From the NCBI RefSeq assembly GCF_900114615.1, contig NZ_FOTS01000039.1:1-48806 (forward strand): DNA of 48,806 nucleotides. Direction: 5' to 3'. The position numbers were made by a program, and so were the translations under genes. Positions 24,777 to 32,981 of this stretch are shown here, piece by piece. The number at the start of each line of letters is the position of its first letter. Position 1 is the first letter of the stretch. This DNA comes from Pelosinus propionicus DSM 13327. GTDB lineage: Bacteria > Bacillota > Negativicutes > DSM-13327. Under the pieces are notes generated by a model. It did not search any database. It saw only the letters and a list, made by a program, of their open reading frames with translations, and had not been told where the DNA came from.

Positions 24777-25541
24777 TTACAATGTAAGCCAATAGGAACT
24801 GCCGTCTGAAGTTCGCTCCATAAAGCCATAATCGATAAGAAGACGACGCAAAAGTACGTAATCCTCATACAATGGTTTTAGTATGGCGTTTACTTCTTTT
24901 TCACTATAGTTTTGATTAGCAGCAAAATTTTTAAGAATATGCTGTAAGATAGCTACGCGTTTCTTTTCTTTAAGAGGGAAGGAGTCTAGAGGACCGTTTA
25001 GCCCTTTCTTAAAATAAGTGCTCAATATTTTGGCGTTTTCCTGTTCGGTAATAGCAAAGCGCTCATCTACTTGTTTTGCATTACGTGGAATATCAATAAA
25101 ATTTTGCTTCTTTGGTATCTGTTCACCTAGTAGCTCCATAATAGCTAAAAAGACTTTGGCTTGCTTTTGCTTTTCTCGTAAGGAAAATCGATGATTACGA
25201 ATGGTTGATGTGCTTCCTGTACCTAGTGATTTTGCTACATCATTATCACTTTTTCCTTCATAAAAAAGTTCCAGGACTAATTTTTGATGGTCAGTTAGCC
25301 CGGTTAATTTTTTATCTAGGTTAAGTAAAAAATGAAAGGACGAGTGGTGGCATTTTGCAATATGAACTCCAATATATTTTTTTGCTTCATATAAGATATT
25401 ATTTTCAGGATAAATGACACCATTTTGGATAATTTCGCCGCAGATCAGGCATAAAAATTCATCACTCGTTTCATTATATAGATACCCTTGTTTGATTTCG
25501 TCTAGCGTTGCTTGCCAAAATAATTCTGGAATGTTGTTCAT
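24777..25541 (-). CDS. LuxR-type HTH protein with C-terminal DUF2087
   Basis: 254 aa. The N-terminal part contains a C-x2-C and C/H residues (FLCLICGE, HIAKCHH) that could form a zinc site. The middle (about 95-140) is a LuxR-like helix-turn-helix (LTDHQKLVLELFYEGKSDNDVAKSLG). The C-terminal 75 residues (FPLKEKKRVAILQHILKNF to SSYWLTL) match DUF2087. Together with the following GIY-YIG gene it forms a two-gene unit. Likely a DNA-binding regulator; the signal is unknown. Confidence 0.78.
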   Translation of the reverse strand: MNNIPELFWQATLDEIKQGYLYNETSDEFLCLICGEIIQNGVIYPENNILYEAKKYIGVHIAKCHHSSFHFLLNLDKKLTGLTDHQKLVLELFYEGKSDNDVAKSLGTGSTSTIRNHRFSLREKQKQAKVFLAIMELLGEQIPKKQNFIDIPRNAKQVDERFAITEQENAKILSTYFKKGLNGPLDSFPLKEKKRVAILQHILKNFAANQNYSEKEVNAILKPLYEDYVLLRRLLIDYGFMERTSDGSSYWLTL

Positions 25542-25637
25542 ATTCTAAACACCTCTTACACTTATCTAGTGGAACTATAGATATTATAACTGTTTATCTA
25601 GAATGTAGTCAAGACGTAATTGATATTTGTTTACAAT

Positions 25638-25656
25638 TTCCATAGACACTATGGAA
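25638..25656. promoter_or_regulatory. Operator-like palindrome between DUF2087 and DoxX genes
   Basis: Perfect TTCCATA-N5-TATGGAA in the divergent intergenic region. The only regulator beside it is the DUF2087 protein, so it is a candidate site for that protein. Confidence 0.35.
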
Positions 25657-25801
25657 GAGTATCTATGAAAAGACGTTTTTCTTATCTTGATAAATGCTCT
25701 TAGAAGAAGATTGGTAGCAGGATTTTGCATTATCATGTAAAATAAAGAAATAAGGGACTTACATAGCAGAGATATTACATGGAAAAAAGGAGCTAGTAAA
25801 T

Positions 25802-26269
25802 ATGAAAAAATTTTTAATATGGCTAAATCAAAGGAGCTTTTCGTATATTGATATTGGTTTGTTAGTATTTCGTTTGATATTAGGGGGCATGTTTATGTGG
25901 CATGGATATCCTAAGATTACTGGCGGAGTTGAAAAGTGGGCTGCTCTAGGAAAATCGATGGAGGTATTTGGTATTGCATTTGCGCCAGCTTTTTGGGGAT
26001 TTATGTCCGGTTTTGCAGAATTTTTTGGAGGATTATTCTTTGCTATCGGATTCTTATACCGTCCGATGTCTTTATTGTTAGCTTTCAACATGCTTGTTGC
26101 TTTTTCTACTCAGATGTTAAGTGATAAAGGATTACTGAAGGCGTCTCAATCCTTCGAAAATGCAGGAAGTTTTTTTGCAGCATTTTTTGTTGGGCCAGGA
26201 AAATACAGTGTAGATGAGTTATTAGGACTTAATGAAGCAAAAAAATCTCGATTTGCAAAATTTGAATAA
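25802..26269 (+). CDS. DoxX-family membrane protein
   Basis: 155 aa with four hydrophobic segments and the DoxX opening LVFRLILGGMFMWHGYPKI, followed by AEFFGGLFFAIGFLYRP. Members are integral membrane proteins linked to redox or thiol stress. AAAAAAGGAGC precedes the ATG. It stands alone and is divergent from the DUF2087/GIY-YIG pair. Function in this organism unknown. Confidence 0.85.
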   Translation: MKKFLIWLNQRSFSYIDIGLLVFRLILGGMFMWHGYPKITGGVEKWAALGKSMEVFGIAFAPAFWGFMSGFAEFFGGLFFAIGFLYRPMSLLLAFNMLVAFSTQMLSDKGLLKASQSFENAGSFFAAFFVGPGKYSVDELLGLNEAKKSRFAKFE

Positions 26270-26382
26270 GATAGTGAAAAGTATGTTATCCTAAGAATTC
26301 TACTCATATTGATTTCTGAATCGGACTTCTGCATGCTTCTAGTAAAATTATTTTGTTGGACAGAAAGGAATAGGAGTCATAG

Positions 26383-27528
26383 ATGAATTCTTTTATTCTC
26401 TTAGTGAGTGCATTGCTCTTGATTTACGCTGCAGGTAATTATTATATCGGTTTACGATTTTTTCAAGCTTTTCATAGCATAATGGAACCTTATGCTGTGT
26501 TATATTGGAGCATTTTTACTTTTTTAGCAGCTGCTAAATTAGTGGGAAGAATCGGTAGACAGAAATTTCCCGGATTTGCGAATGATATCATTATTATTAT
26601 TGGCGATTACTGGCTTGCAGCGGCCTATTACTTATTTCTATTCTGGATCATGATTGACATTGGAAGTTTTCTAAGTGATATGTTTTTTCACACTGCGGTC
26701 ATTCAAGGTGTACCTTTAGGCTTAACAGTGATGATTTTAGTAGGATTGCTTTTGGTTTTTGGGAGATGGAATGCTCGTAATCCTCGTGTTCGGCATTATG
26801 ATATAACACTCCCCAAAAGTGTGAGTAATTTGCAAAATTTGCATGCAGTGATGGTATCAGATGTCCATCTTGGTACGATTGTCGATAATGCTCGCCTTGA
26901 AAAAATGGTCAATTTAATCAATGAATTGAATCCTGATATTGTATTTCTGGTAGGAGATACGATTGATGAAGATGTTCAGCGTTTCAGCAAGAAAAAGATG
27001 TCGGAAGGCTTAAAAAAATTAAATTCTCAGTATGGTGTGTTTGCGGTGCTTGGAAATCATGAATATCTTGGAAGTGATAGCCAATTTGCAATAGAACAGT
27101 TACAAAAGTCTGATGTCATTGTACTGCGTGATGAATACCAGTTGGTGAATCAGCAGTTTTATATTGTTGGGCGAGATGACCCTACTTCAGTTAAAGTAAC
27201 AGGACAGCAGCGCTTAGATCTATCTGACATAATGCAGGGCATTGATACCAATTTTCCTATTATTTTACTTGATCATCAGCCCTTTAAGTTGACAGAAGGG
27301 CAGTTGAATGGCGTTGATCTGCAATTGTCCGGTCATACCCACCATGGACAGTTTTTTCCTAATCAGTATATAACTAAACGTATGTTTGAAATGGACTGGG
27401 GATATCTAAGGAAGGATCGTTTTCAGGTAATTGTCTCTTGTGGTTTCGGTACATGGGGACCACCTATACGGATTGGTAATCGTCCAGAAATCATTGATTT
27501 GATGATTCATTTTGAGAAAGAAGCATAA
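26383..27528 (+). CDS. Membrane-anchored metallophosphoesterase (YkuE-like)
   Basis: 381 aa. Four hydrophobic segments in the first 125 residues precede a calcineurin-like phosphoesterase domain. Metal-site motifs appear in order: SDVHLG (about 159-164), GDTIDED, GNHEYLG, LDHQP and SGHTHHGQFFP. The fold hydrolyses phosphodiester or phosphomonoester bonds with two metal ions; related proteins act at the membrane on lipid-linked phosphates. ATG follows AAAGGAATAGGAG. Substrate not identifiable. Confidence 0.87.
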   Translation: MNSFILLVSALLLIYAAGNYYIGLRFFQAFHSIMEPYAVLYWSIFTFLAAAKLVGRIGRQKFPGFANDIIIIIGDYWLAAAYYLFLFWIMIDIGSFLSDMFFHTAVIQGVPLGLTVMILVGLLLVFGRWNARNPRVRHYDITLPKSVSNLQNLHAVMVSDVHLGTIVDNARLEKMVNLINELNPDIVFLVGDTIDEDVQRFSKKKMSEGLKKLNSQYGVFAVLGNHEYLGSDSQFAIEQLQKSDVIVLRDEYQLVNQQFYIVGRDDPTSVKVTGQQRLDLSDIMQGIDTNFPIILLDHQPFKLTEGQLNGVDLQLSGHTHHGQFFPNQYITKRMFEMDWGYLRKDRFQVIVSCGFGTWGPPIRIGNRPEIIDLMIHFEKEA

Positions 27529-27540
27529 GGCGAAATAATT

Positions 27541-27589
27541 TGTAGGCCGCTAGTGGAAAATTTTCACTGGTGGCCTACATTGCATTTTT
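27541..27589 (+). terminator. Terminator after metallophosphoesterase
   Basis: Long stem beginning TGTAGGCC and ending GGCCTACA, followed by TTGCATTTTTA. Confidence 0.8.
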
Positions 27590-27633
27590 ATACCTTGATG
27601 TCAATATGTACAAAGAAAAGGAATATAAAACTA

Positions 27634-27688
27634 TTGACAAAAAATAAAAAGAATAATAATATTTAATTAATAACAATAATTATTATCA
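27634..27688 (+). promoter_or_regulatory. Peroxiredoxin promoter with overlapping PerR/Fur-like box
   Basis: TTGACA (27634-27639), 17-base spacer, TATAAT-like TAATAT (27657-27662). CAATAATTATTATCA at 27674-27688 matches the PerR box TTATAATnATTATAA at 11 of 14 positions; a Fur-type alignment (27669-27687) matches 15 of 19. The box starts at the expected transcription start, so binding should repress. Confidence 0.7.
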
Positions 27689-27711
27689 GTGTTGGTTGAA
27701 GGAGTGGTTAC

Positions 27712-28248
27712 ATGTCAGTAAAAGTTGGTCAAAAAGCCCCGCATTTTACTATGTCTACTACGGAGGATATAGAAACATTAGAGCATGTTATAAAGCTTGA
27801 AGATTATCAAGGTAAATGGCTAGTTCTTTTCTTTTATCCTTTAGATTTTACTTTTGTTTGCCCAACAGAAATTAAGGGATTTAATTCTAAGTTAGATGAA
27901 TTCAAGAAGATTAATGCAGAGATACTTGGTGTTAGTACAGACAGTGTATATTCACATCGCGCCTGGATCAAAGCTTCAAAAGAGGATGGGGGATTAGGTG
28001 AATTAAACTATCCACTTGCTTCTGATATCACAAAACAAGTATCCAGGGATTATGATGTGTTGATAGAAGAAAAAGGTGTATCGTTACGAGGTTTATTTAT
28101 CATTGATCCGGAAGGTATTATTCGCTATCAAATCGTTAGCGATTTAAATGTAGGACGCAGTGCGGATGAAATACTGCGAGTATTAAAAGCTTTCCAAACT
28201 GGCGGATTATGCCCAATGGATTGGCAGCCCGGTGAAAAGACACTATAA
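27712..28248 (+). CDS. Typical 2-Cys peroxiredoxin (AhpC/TSA family)
   Basis: 178 aa thiol peroxidase reducing hydrogen peroxide and organic peroxides. Peroxidatic Cys50 lies in FYPLDFTFVCPTE and resolving Cys167 near the C-terminus in GGLCPMDW, the typical 2-Cys layout. GGAG precedes the ATG. No AhpF partner is adjacent, so electrons likely come from thioredoxin or a rubredoxin-type donor. The upstream PerR/Fur-like box points to peroxide control. Confidence 0.93.
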   Translation: MSVKVGQKAPHFTMSTTEDIETLEHVIKLEDYQGKWLVLFFYPLDFTFVCPTEIKGFNSKLDEFKKINAEILGVSTDSVYSHRAWIKASKEDGGLGELNYPLASDITKQVSRDYDVLIEEKGVSLRGLFIIDPEGIIRYQIVSDLNVGRSADEILRVLKAFQTGGLCPMDWQPGEKTL

Positions 28249-28295
28249 TTTTACATAAATAATTCGCAGAGTAATTTACTCTGTTTGAATATAAA

Positions 28296-28338
28296 AATAA
28301 GCAGGAAAACATGCAGATGTTTTTCCTGTTTATTTTTT
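28296..28338 (+). terminator. Terminator after peroxiredoxin
   Basis: AATAAGCAGGAAAACAT pairs with the following ATGTTTTTCCTGTTTATT around GCAG, then TTTT. Confidence 0.75.
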
Positions 28339-28449
28339 GGATAAACCTTTATTCGACAGTTAAAAAAATGATTTTTCATTGACATTGTTACACATTAGTA
28401 TTAAAGTAAATATACTTATTTTAATATGTGTAAAGTGGGGATTTCTACA

Positions 28450-29088
28450 ATGGAAAATTATTTTTATTTTTTTATGACGGCTTTAGCAATGGCTATATTA
28501 CCTGGTGCTGATTTTGCAGTAGTGACTAAGAATACATTGACTGCAGGAAAAATTGGGGGGCAAGCTACTGCACTTGGAATTGGATCAGGGTTAATTTTTC
28601 ATACGACAGCAGTGGTCTTGGGTTTATCAGCGATTATTGCTCAGTCTGCCGCGTTATTTGATGTCATCAAATATGTAGGTGCAATCTATCTTTTCTATAT
28701 CGGTATTACTACTTTTTTAAAGGCAAATCAAAGTAATCAAATAGCAGGTGCTGATGTAATGAAAACCACTAGTCTGCCAGCAAGTAAAAATAATAAAGAG
28801 TATTTTGGTCAGGGAGTATTAACCAATGTATTAAATCCTAAAGCTTCTATATTTTATTTAACTCTCTTACCTCAGTTTGTTACTCCAGGGCAAAATCCAT
28901 TTGTTCAATTAATGATCTTAGGATTTACGGCTGTATTTGTTGTCACATGTTGGTTCTTGTTCTTAGCCTATGCATTTGATCATATTCGCTCATGGTTAAA
29001 TAGACCAGCTTTTCAGGTGATTTTTCAGAGAATCACAGGAATCATGCTTATTACATTAGGGATTAAGCTTGCATTGGCAAGAAGATAG
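28450..29088 (+). CDS. LysE/RhtB-family amino acid exporter
   Basis: 212 aa with about six membrane segments and the family signature ILPGADFAVVTKNTLTAGKIGGQ near the N-terminus, then FYIGITTFLK and GVLTNVLNPKASIFYL. The frame opens at ATG 28426, but GTGGGGA is placed for ATG 28450, which also starts where homologous LysE proteins do. It is monocistronic, followed by a strong terminator. Exported substrate unknown. Confidence 0.9.
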   Translation: MENYFYFFMTALAMAILPGADFAVVTKNTLTAGKIGGQATALGIGSGLIFHTTAVVLGLSAIIAQSAALFDVIKYVGAIYLFYIGITTFLKANQSNQIAGADVMKTTSLPASKNNKEYFGQGVLTNVLNPKASIFYLTLLPQFVTPGQNPFVQLMILGFTAVFVVTCWFLFLAYAFDHIRSWLNRPAFQVIFQRITGIMLITLGIKLALARR

Positions 29089-29107
29089 GAAGTTAGAATT
29101 CCAATAG

Positions 29108-29142
29108 GAAAGGCTCCTGCAAATAGTATGCAGGAGCCTTTC
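29108..29142. terminator. Bidirectional terminator between convergent genes
   Basis: Fourteen-bp perfect stem GAAAGGCTCCTGCA/TGCAGGAGCCTTTC. Confidence 0.75.
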
Positions 29143-29172
29143 AATCTATATATTTGTTATTGTATATATCCT

Positions 29173-29808
29173 TTATCTTATAAAGTTTGTAAATACCTTT
29201 TCTTCTCGAGGAAAGGCTGGTAATTGTGTTTTTCCAGCTGCTAGTGCTTTCATAAGCCAAGCCATGTTTTTGCCTAACACTCGAAGAATCTGCTGTCCTT
29301 CATGATCATCTTTTACTTCTGCTGGTGCTGTACCATGGATTACGTTCCAGTAGTTAGAAGCTGGCATCATCATTTCCCCATAATTGATATAATGATTTAA
29401 TGCATCGAAGGTTGCTACGCCCCCGGACCGCCGGACCGCTACTAGTGTTGCTCCAACTTTATGGCGGAGTAAGCCTCCGTTTACACTTGATACATAAAAA
29501 GCACGATCTAAAAAGGATTTCATGGTGCCGGCAATGCCTGAAAAATGTACAGGAGATCCCAGTAGAATACCGTCAGCTTCTTTGAGTTTCTGGATCGTGT
29601 CATTGACTTCATCGTTTGGAATTACACAGCGCTCATCCAGGTTCCTAGAACAGCCTCCACAGGCTAAGCATCCTCTGATGATTTTATTGCCAATATGGAT
29701 GATTTCAAACTCAATTCCCTCAGCTTGTAATGCTTCTCCTACTTGCTCTAATGAATGAAAGGTATTGCCCTTGCTGTTCGGACTTCCATTAATCGCGATG
29801 ACTTTCAT
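29173..29808 (-). CDS. Flavodoxin-fold NAD(P)H-dependent oxidoreductase
   Basis: 211 aa, NADPH-dependent FMN reductase / iron-sulfur flavoprotein family. FMN loop NGSPNSKGNTFHS (6-18), cysteine motif CLACGGCSRNLDERC (about 48-62), second flavin motif GSPVHFSGIAGTM and RSGG. AGGAGG selects ATG 29808 over an upstream in-frame start at 29859. A GCTTACT-N4-AGTAAGC dyad lies 112 bases upstream. Probably reduces quinones or other electrophiles; in many Firmicutes similar genes are HxlR-controlled. Confidence 0.85.
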   Translation of the reverse strand: MKVIAINGSPNSKGNTFHSLEQVGEALQAEGIEFEIIHIGNKIIRGCLACGGCSRNLDERCVIPNDEVNDTIQKLKEADGILLGSPVHFSGIAGTMKSFLDRAFYVSSVNGGLLRHKVGATLVAVRRSGGVATFDALNHYINYGEMMMPASNYWNVIHGTAPAEVKDDHEGQQILRVLGKNMAWLMKALAAGKTQLPAFPREEKVFTNFIR

Positions 29809-29919
29809 TATATCCTCCTTTTGTATCGCCTTTACTGATTTACTGTTAGGCGACAGCATTTATTGGTTCAGTCTATAGTAAATCAAAGGAAATGGCAAGA
29901 ACGCACTTTTTGGTAGGAT

Positions 29920-29937
29920 GCTTACTAAAAAGTAAGC
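29920..29937. promoter_or_regulatory. Operator-like dyad upstream of flavodoxin-type reductase
   Basis: Perfect GCTTACT-AAAA-AGTAAGC. It contains the same ACTAAAAAGT found before the iron-sulfur flavoprotein at 20560, and resembles TACT...AGTA sites of HxlR-type regulators. Confidence 0.45.
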
Positions 29938-29943
29938 TTAGCA

Positions 29944-30048
29944 ATGGTTATATCTTTGGTTTTATTTGCTTTATTGCTATTTTCACTTTCTAGTAAACAA
30001 GTATTTACGAAAAATGAGAGGCTTATACGAATCTATTCCATGGGGTGA
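29944..30048 (+). CDS. Possible 34-aa single-span membrane peptide
   Basis: In the 358-base gap between the reductase (start 29808) and the GGDEF gene, an ATG opens a 34-codon frame: a hydrophobic N-terminal half (MVISLVLFALLLFSL) then a basic tail (TKNERLIRIYSMG). No good ribosome site is present, so this is a weak candidate. Apart from the dyad at 29920 nothing else is recognised in the gap. Confidence 0.18.
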   Translation: MVISLVLFALLLFSLSSKQVFTKNERLIRIYSMG

Positions 30049-30166
30049 GTAAGCATAAACAGAAAAGCATTAAAGTTATAGAGGGAGAATGGCACAGGTA
30101 TTGCCAAATTATCAATGAAAACGATATAATTAAAAACAAGAAAATTCTTTTCAAATAAAATAAAAA

Positions 30167-31837
30167 ATGATATTAGCAGCAAAAATGAGGGATGAGTTTT
30201 TGAATTTGTATCAACTAATTGGTGATAAATCTCAGTTTTCTATGCAGCATCGAATTTTGAATGTAATTCTCATTTTTGGTGCTCTTATTTCTTTTTGGAG
30301 TGTAATGACTAGCTGGCTCCTTGGGTTAGACTCCATATCAGTTATTGCATGTACAACGATTGGTACTTTTTTAATGGGAGTTTATTATCTGTCTATAATA
30401 AAGAAGAAATATGATTTATGTATCTTTTTATCACTTTTGTTAGTTGCAGCTGTTTTGCCTTTTGTTTGGTTTGCAAGTGGTGGTGCGGCAGGACGTGTTC
30501 CATTTTACATGATGCTTTTCTCACCGATGGGAGTTGCATTGCTGAAAGGGTATAAGCAGTTTATTCTCACTGCAGCTTTAACATTTTTAGCATTAACCCT
30601 AGTGAGTATAGAATATGTCTATCCTTTTCTGGTAACCGGGTATCCTACTGTCACGGTGAAATATATGGATGTTTCGATTGCACTTATTACTTCTATTCTT
30701 ACGAATTCCTTATTATTTACTGTCATATTGAAATATTACGATGAAGAACATCAATTAGCGAAAAGATATTTAAAGGAAAGCGAAGAGGTTCGCAATCATT
30801 TAGAATATCTGAGCTATCATGATGTTTTAACTGGGCTCTATAATCGTACTTTTTTTGAAATGGAGTTAGTGAGGCTAGAACGTTGTAAAAAAGAAGGATT
30901 TGCTGCATTTGTAATTGATATTGATGGTCTAAAGTTTGTAAATGATACCATTGGTCATTCCCAAGGCGATCTTATGATTATCCGAGCAGCAAAAGTATTA
31001 CAATTGTCTTTTCCAGAGCATACTCCGATTTTTCGGACCGGAGGAGATGAATATATTGTCTTGCTGCAGAATGTTTCTGCAAATGGTTTAGAAACTTATT
31101 ATCAAAGTATTTATGATGAGATAGAGAAAAACAATGAGCTTACGAATCCTTCTTTGGTAAAACTGCAAATGTCTATTGGATATGCTTACGCAGAGGGGAT
31201 AGATAAGTCGATAGAAGGAATTATTTTAGAAGCGGAAAATAAGATGTATCGGGAAAAGCTGTTTCATCATACCAGTAATAATCGGTCAATGATTCAAAGC
31301 GTTAAGGAAATGATGGTGGCTCGAGATCATATTACAGGCAGTCACGGGGAGCGTTTGCAAGAATTGATGATTGCATTTGCAAAAATAGCTGGTGTGACAG
31401 AATCGTCAATGGCAGATCTTCTTTTATTTGCAAAATTTCATGATATAGGGAAAATTGGCATCTCTGATGAAATTCTAAAAAAGCCAGAATCACTAACGGA
31501 GCTGGAAAAAGAGGAGATGCAGAGGCATTGTGAAATTGGGTATCTAATTGCTTGCGCGGCAGCGGATTTATTGCCGATTTCTGATTGGATATTACAGCAT
31601 CATGAATGGTGGAACGGTGAAGGATATCCTCTTAAATTACGCGAGAAGGCCATTCCGTTTGAATGCCGTCTTCTGGCAATTGCCGACAGCTATGATGCGA
31701 TGACAAGTGAACGGCCATATAGAAAGGCTATGAGCCATAGTGCTGCGATTGAAGAATTACAAAGATATGCAGGTATTCAGTTTGATCCTGAATTAGTTGG
31801 ACTTTTTATGAATATCAATCCGATTGGAGAAGGATAA
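30167..31837 (+). CDS. Membrane GGDEF plus HD-GYP protein (c-di-GMP turnover)
   Basis: 556 aa. Residues 30-190 hold about six hydrophobic segments. A GGDEF domain spans about 205-365 and an HD-GYP phosphodiesterase domain about 375-550 (HDIGKIG, HCEIGYLI, HHEWWNGEGYP, ADSYDAMTS). The GGDEF signature reads GGDEY (292-296), one change from consensus, so cyclase activity is possible but unproven; the HD-GYP motifs look complete. Neither ATG 30167 nor ATG 30185 has a convincing ribosome site, so the start is uncertain. It probably senses a signal through the membrane domain and sets c-di-GMP levels. Confidence 0.88.
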   Translation: MILAAKMRDEFLNLYQLIGDKSQFSMQHRILNVILIFGALISFWSVMTSWLLGLDSISVIACTTIGTFLMGVYYLSIIKKKYDLCIFLSLLLVAAVLPFVWFASGGAAGRVPFYMMLFSPMGVALLKGYKQFILTAALTFLALTLVSIEYVYPFLVTGYPTVTVKYMDVSIALITSILTNSLLFTVILKYYDEEHQLAKRYLKESEEVRNHLEYLSYHDVLTGLYNRTFFEMELVRLERCKKEGFAAFVIDIDGLKFVNDTIGHSQGDLMIIRAAKVLQLSFPEHTPIFRTGGDEYIVLLQNVSANGLETYYQSIYDEIEKNNELTNPSLVKLQMSIGYAYAEGIDKSIEGIILEAENKMYREKLFHHTSNNRSMIQSVKEMMVARDHITGSHGERLQELMIAFAKIAGVTESSMADLLLFAKFHDIGKIGISDEILKKPESLTELEKEEMQRHCEIGYLIACAAADLLPISDWILQHHEWWNGEGYPLKLREKAIPFECRLLAIADSYDAMTSERPYRKAMSHSAAIEELQRYAGIQFDPELVGLFMNINPIGEG

Positions 31838-31952
31838 TAAGATCATGCTTAGCTAGCGTTACGTATGATCTTTTTGTGGTAAGAAACATTGAACGAATAG
31901 GTCAGTTGCTTAAAGTGAACAAACGTTAAAAGAAAGATGTAGGTGACTGCTA

Positions 31953-32870
31953 TTGAAAAATCATTTATATAAAAAAATAGTTTTTAGTATAATGATGCTG
32001 GTTATGTTAATGGTCATAAACGGATGTACTAATTTGGGGAAGCAAAACCAAGCAGCAGAAGAAACTAATGGTAAAGAAGATAGGGTTACTATGGATGAAT
32101 TTAACGCAATGCTGCAAAAAGAGGATAGTAAAGTAAGAGATGTTTTCGAATTTATTAATAAAAAAATTGCTGCCGTTACACCGCAAAATGCATCAATCAT
32201 GCTGGATGCTCTTGAAAATAAGCAAAAAACTGTAATGGTTAAAATGAAAGACACATACGAGGCGGATAGCATACAACTGAAAATGGCAAAGTATTTTAAA
32301 GGAGATCTTCGGGATAGCGCTTTGCATGAAATACAAGATCAGGATATAAGAGAATTGTTACTGGAGACGAGAAGTAATGGCTTTAAAGTGGAAACAGCAG
32401 AGGGCTTTTATTTTCCGGTTATTGATTATTCTCTATACAAGCAATATCGCGCCAATGTAACTCCAGATATTGCTGCCTATATGGATATTATGGCAGTTGA
32501 ATCGAATATCACTCCTGCCAAAGATGCTGGACTTATGATTAGCTGGGAAGAAATTATGAAGCGCGGCATAAGTCAAGAACAGTTTCTGCAGGAGTATAAA
32601 GATTCTCCTAAAGCAGCTGATGTAGAAAAGTTACTTAAGAACTATCTTATTTTTGCTCTTTATGGAACGAATAATACGCCCCTATTTCAATATGAGAATA
32701 AGCAAATGGTTCCAGCAGCGAAAGAAATTTATCAAAAATTTACCTGGAACGGCAGCGGCCGTTTTTCTAAGGTTATGGCAGAGTATTTAATACTTATTAA
32801 GAATAATAAGTATCGTTTAACTCAGGAAGTAGATGAGTATAGGAAAAAAGTAATTCAGGAATTTCAGTAA
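31953..32870 (+). CDS. Hypothetical lipoprotein
   Basis: 305 aa. A lipoprotein signal is evident: MKNHLYKKIVF, a hydrophobic stretch, then lipobox VINGC with Cys26. The mature part is charged and helical with no catalytic motif I recognise. The TTG start is supported by TAGGTG 7 bases upstream. It follows the GGDEF/HD-GYP gene by 115 bases and is closed by a bidirectional terminator. Function unknown; extracytoplasmic location is the only firm inference. Confidence 0.7.
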   Translation: MKNHLYKKIVFSIMMLVMLMVINGCTNLGKQNQAAEETNGKEDRVTMDEFNAMLQKEDSKVRDVFEFINKKIAAVTPQNASIMLDALENKQKTVMVKMKDTYEADSIQLKMAKYFKGDLRDSALHEIQDQDIRELLLETRSNGFKVETAEGFYFPVIDYSLYKQYRANVTPDIAAYMDIMAVESNITPAKDAGLMISWEEIMKRGISQEQFLQEYKDSPKAADVEKLLKNYLIFALYGTNNTPLFQYENKQMVPAAKEIYQKFTWNGSGRFSKVMAEYLILIKNNKYRLTQEVDEYRKKVIQEFQ

Positions 32871-32922
32871 ACCACGGAGAATATAGTAAGACAGATTATT
32901 GAATAATTGAGCACAATAGATC

Positions 32923-32972
32923 AATAAGGGATTGTAATCAAGGCAAGAATGGATTACAATCCCTTATTTTTT
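32923..32972. terminator. Bidirectional terminator
   Basis: Stem AAGGGATTGTAATC/GATTACAATCCCTT extended by flanking AAT/ATT pairs, then T run. Sits between convergent lipoprotein and LysR genes. Confidence 0.85.
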
Positions 32973-32981
32973 ACGTTGGTA

